Below are positions 63,630-64,000 of a stretch of DNA of 64,000 nt, one piece after another (the stretch's first letter is position 1; every line of letters begins with the position of its first letter). Position numbers and translations under genes: made by a program. This stretch comes from Clarireedia homoeocarpa (Eukaryota > Ascomycota > Leotiomycetes > Helotiales > Rutstroemiaceae), in contig LNKV01000037.1 of the NCBI GenBank assembly GCA_001465935.1, forward strand, positions 483,487 to 547,486, given 5' to 3'. The notes under the pieces were generated by a model. The model was not told the origin of the DNA. It saw nothing but the letters and a program-made list of their open reading frames with translations, and searched no databases.

Positions 63630-64000
63630 TGCGTTGCCGGTGGTCTGAGCTTCCCGTGTCATTGGGGCTCTTCGGGTAAGAAAAAAGAGTGTTAGGATTA
63701 TGACTAATTTACGCGTAGTGGAAGCGGGCTGATGAATAATGTTCACGATAATTTGGTAGGTAACACTAGTAAAAAAATGTGATAATGATACAAGAAGTGG
63801 CCAGATATCCAAGCGATAAATACTGCGATATTACATAAGCATTTCCTGACAGCCCTCCATAGCTGAATAAGTGATAAATGAAGCTATTCCCAGAAATGCA
63901 TTCAGCTAAGCACCAGAACCTCATTAACTCTCGCAATGGCTTCAACCATGCTGCCTACGTCTCCTTTGGAGTTCGACAGCCTATGCTTCTCAGTCATAGA

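Larger units (their letters stand above)
62825..64000. other. intergenic to window edge
   Basis: The first 100 bp carry the promoter of the small secreted gene. A G-tract cluster lies at 63602-63629. Frames at 63121-63489 and 63588-63812 have no conserved content. Genes may resume beyond the edge. Confidence 0.5.

Noticed and set aside
1..64000. CRISPR arrays, bacterial operons, riboswitches, rRNA and tRNA genes
   Set aside because: None seen; direct repeats are simple or coding. tRNA detection by eye is unreliable, and a tRNAscan-type run would be needed to exclude them.

Overview
The window reads as nuclear DNA of a filamentous ascomycete. Genes lie on both strands and are separated by 0.2-5 kb. 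Most carry short spliceosomal introns (about 45-210 nt, mostly GT..AG, often with a CTAAC/CTGAC-like branch site). The products are eukaryotic and fungal: SPB4, NOP58, VMA6, RPS0, a PIG-H subunit, KXD1, an AA11 polysaccharide monooxygenase, a NACHT-WD40 STAND protein and a Fot/Pogo transposase. A Leotiomycete such as a member of the Sclerotiniaceae is my inference from general resemblance. Nothing in the window proves the genus.

Layout. 1-16.2 kb is mainly housekeeping: SPB4 (5' end only), DGK1-type CTP-dependent diacylglycerol kinase, KXD1-like, PIG-H/GPI15-like, a Hub1-like protein with an RS-rich N-terminus, NOP58, VMA6, mitochondrial uS15 and cytosolic RPS0 (uS2). 16.9-32 kb is more mixed: a secreted sedolisin, an OGFr-domain protein, a beta-hydroxyacid-dehydrogenase-like enzyme with a duplicated C-terminal domain, a membrane-anchored M24 peptidase, an orphan protein, a secreted LPMO-like protein and an uncharacterised multi-pass membrane protein. 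32.2-37.6 kb holds FGAM synthase and a PQ-loop protein in divergent orientation. 38.9-41.9 kb holds the most unusual gene, described below. 42.8-48.6 kb holds MTHFR, a secreted orphan and an AIG2-like cyclotransferase. 49.7-54.9 kb is a dynamic segment: a STAND NLR whose WD40 array has shrunk to about one and a half near-identical repeats, followed by a decayed Pogo-type transposon. 55.8-64 kb holds an AA11 LPMO, a gene-free 5 kb stretch rich in simple repeats, and a small cysteine-containing secreted protein.

Main hunt result. The gene at 38918-41927 has about 12 exons, and most internal exons encode one copy of the same 45-55-residue helix-turn-helix-like module. Almost all of its introns are phase 1. 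The modules have diverged strongly in sequence but keep the pattern E-I/A-x-x-F-G-x-D-x-T-x-x-x-I-x-x-x-F-x-x-I-K, with a later G-x-D-P. This is a symmetrical-exon tandem array ending in a basic and then acidic tail. I know of no named family with this architecture. At least one of its introns appears to need a GC-AG boundary, and one splice junction cannot be resolved from sequence.

Working together. Three divergent pairs (NOP58/VMA6, uS15m/RPS0, FGAM synthase/PQ-loop protein) share 300-400 bp promoter regions, and two of them join ribosome-biogenesis or translation genes to other housekeeping genes. The sedolisin, the AA11 LPMO, the other LPMO-like protein and the small secreted proteins suggest a saprotrophic or pathogenic secretome, but they are scattered and do not form a cluster. 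Gene models were built by hand from splice signals, reading frame and family conservation. Exon sums were checked for divisibility by three. tRNA and ncRNA detection by eye is weak, so absence of such calls is not evidence of absence.
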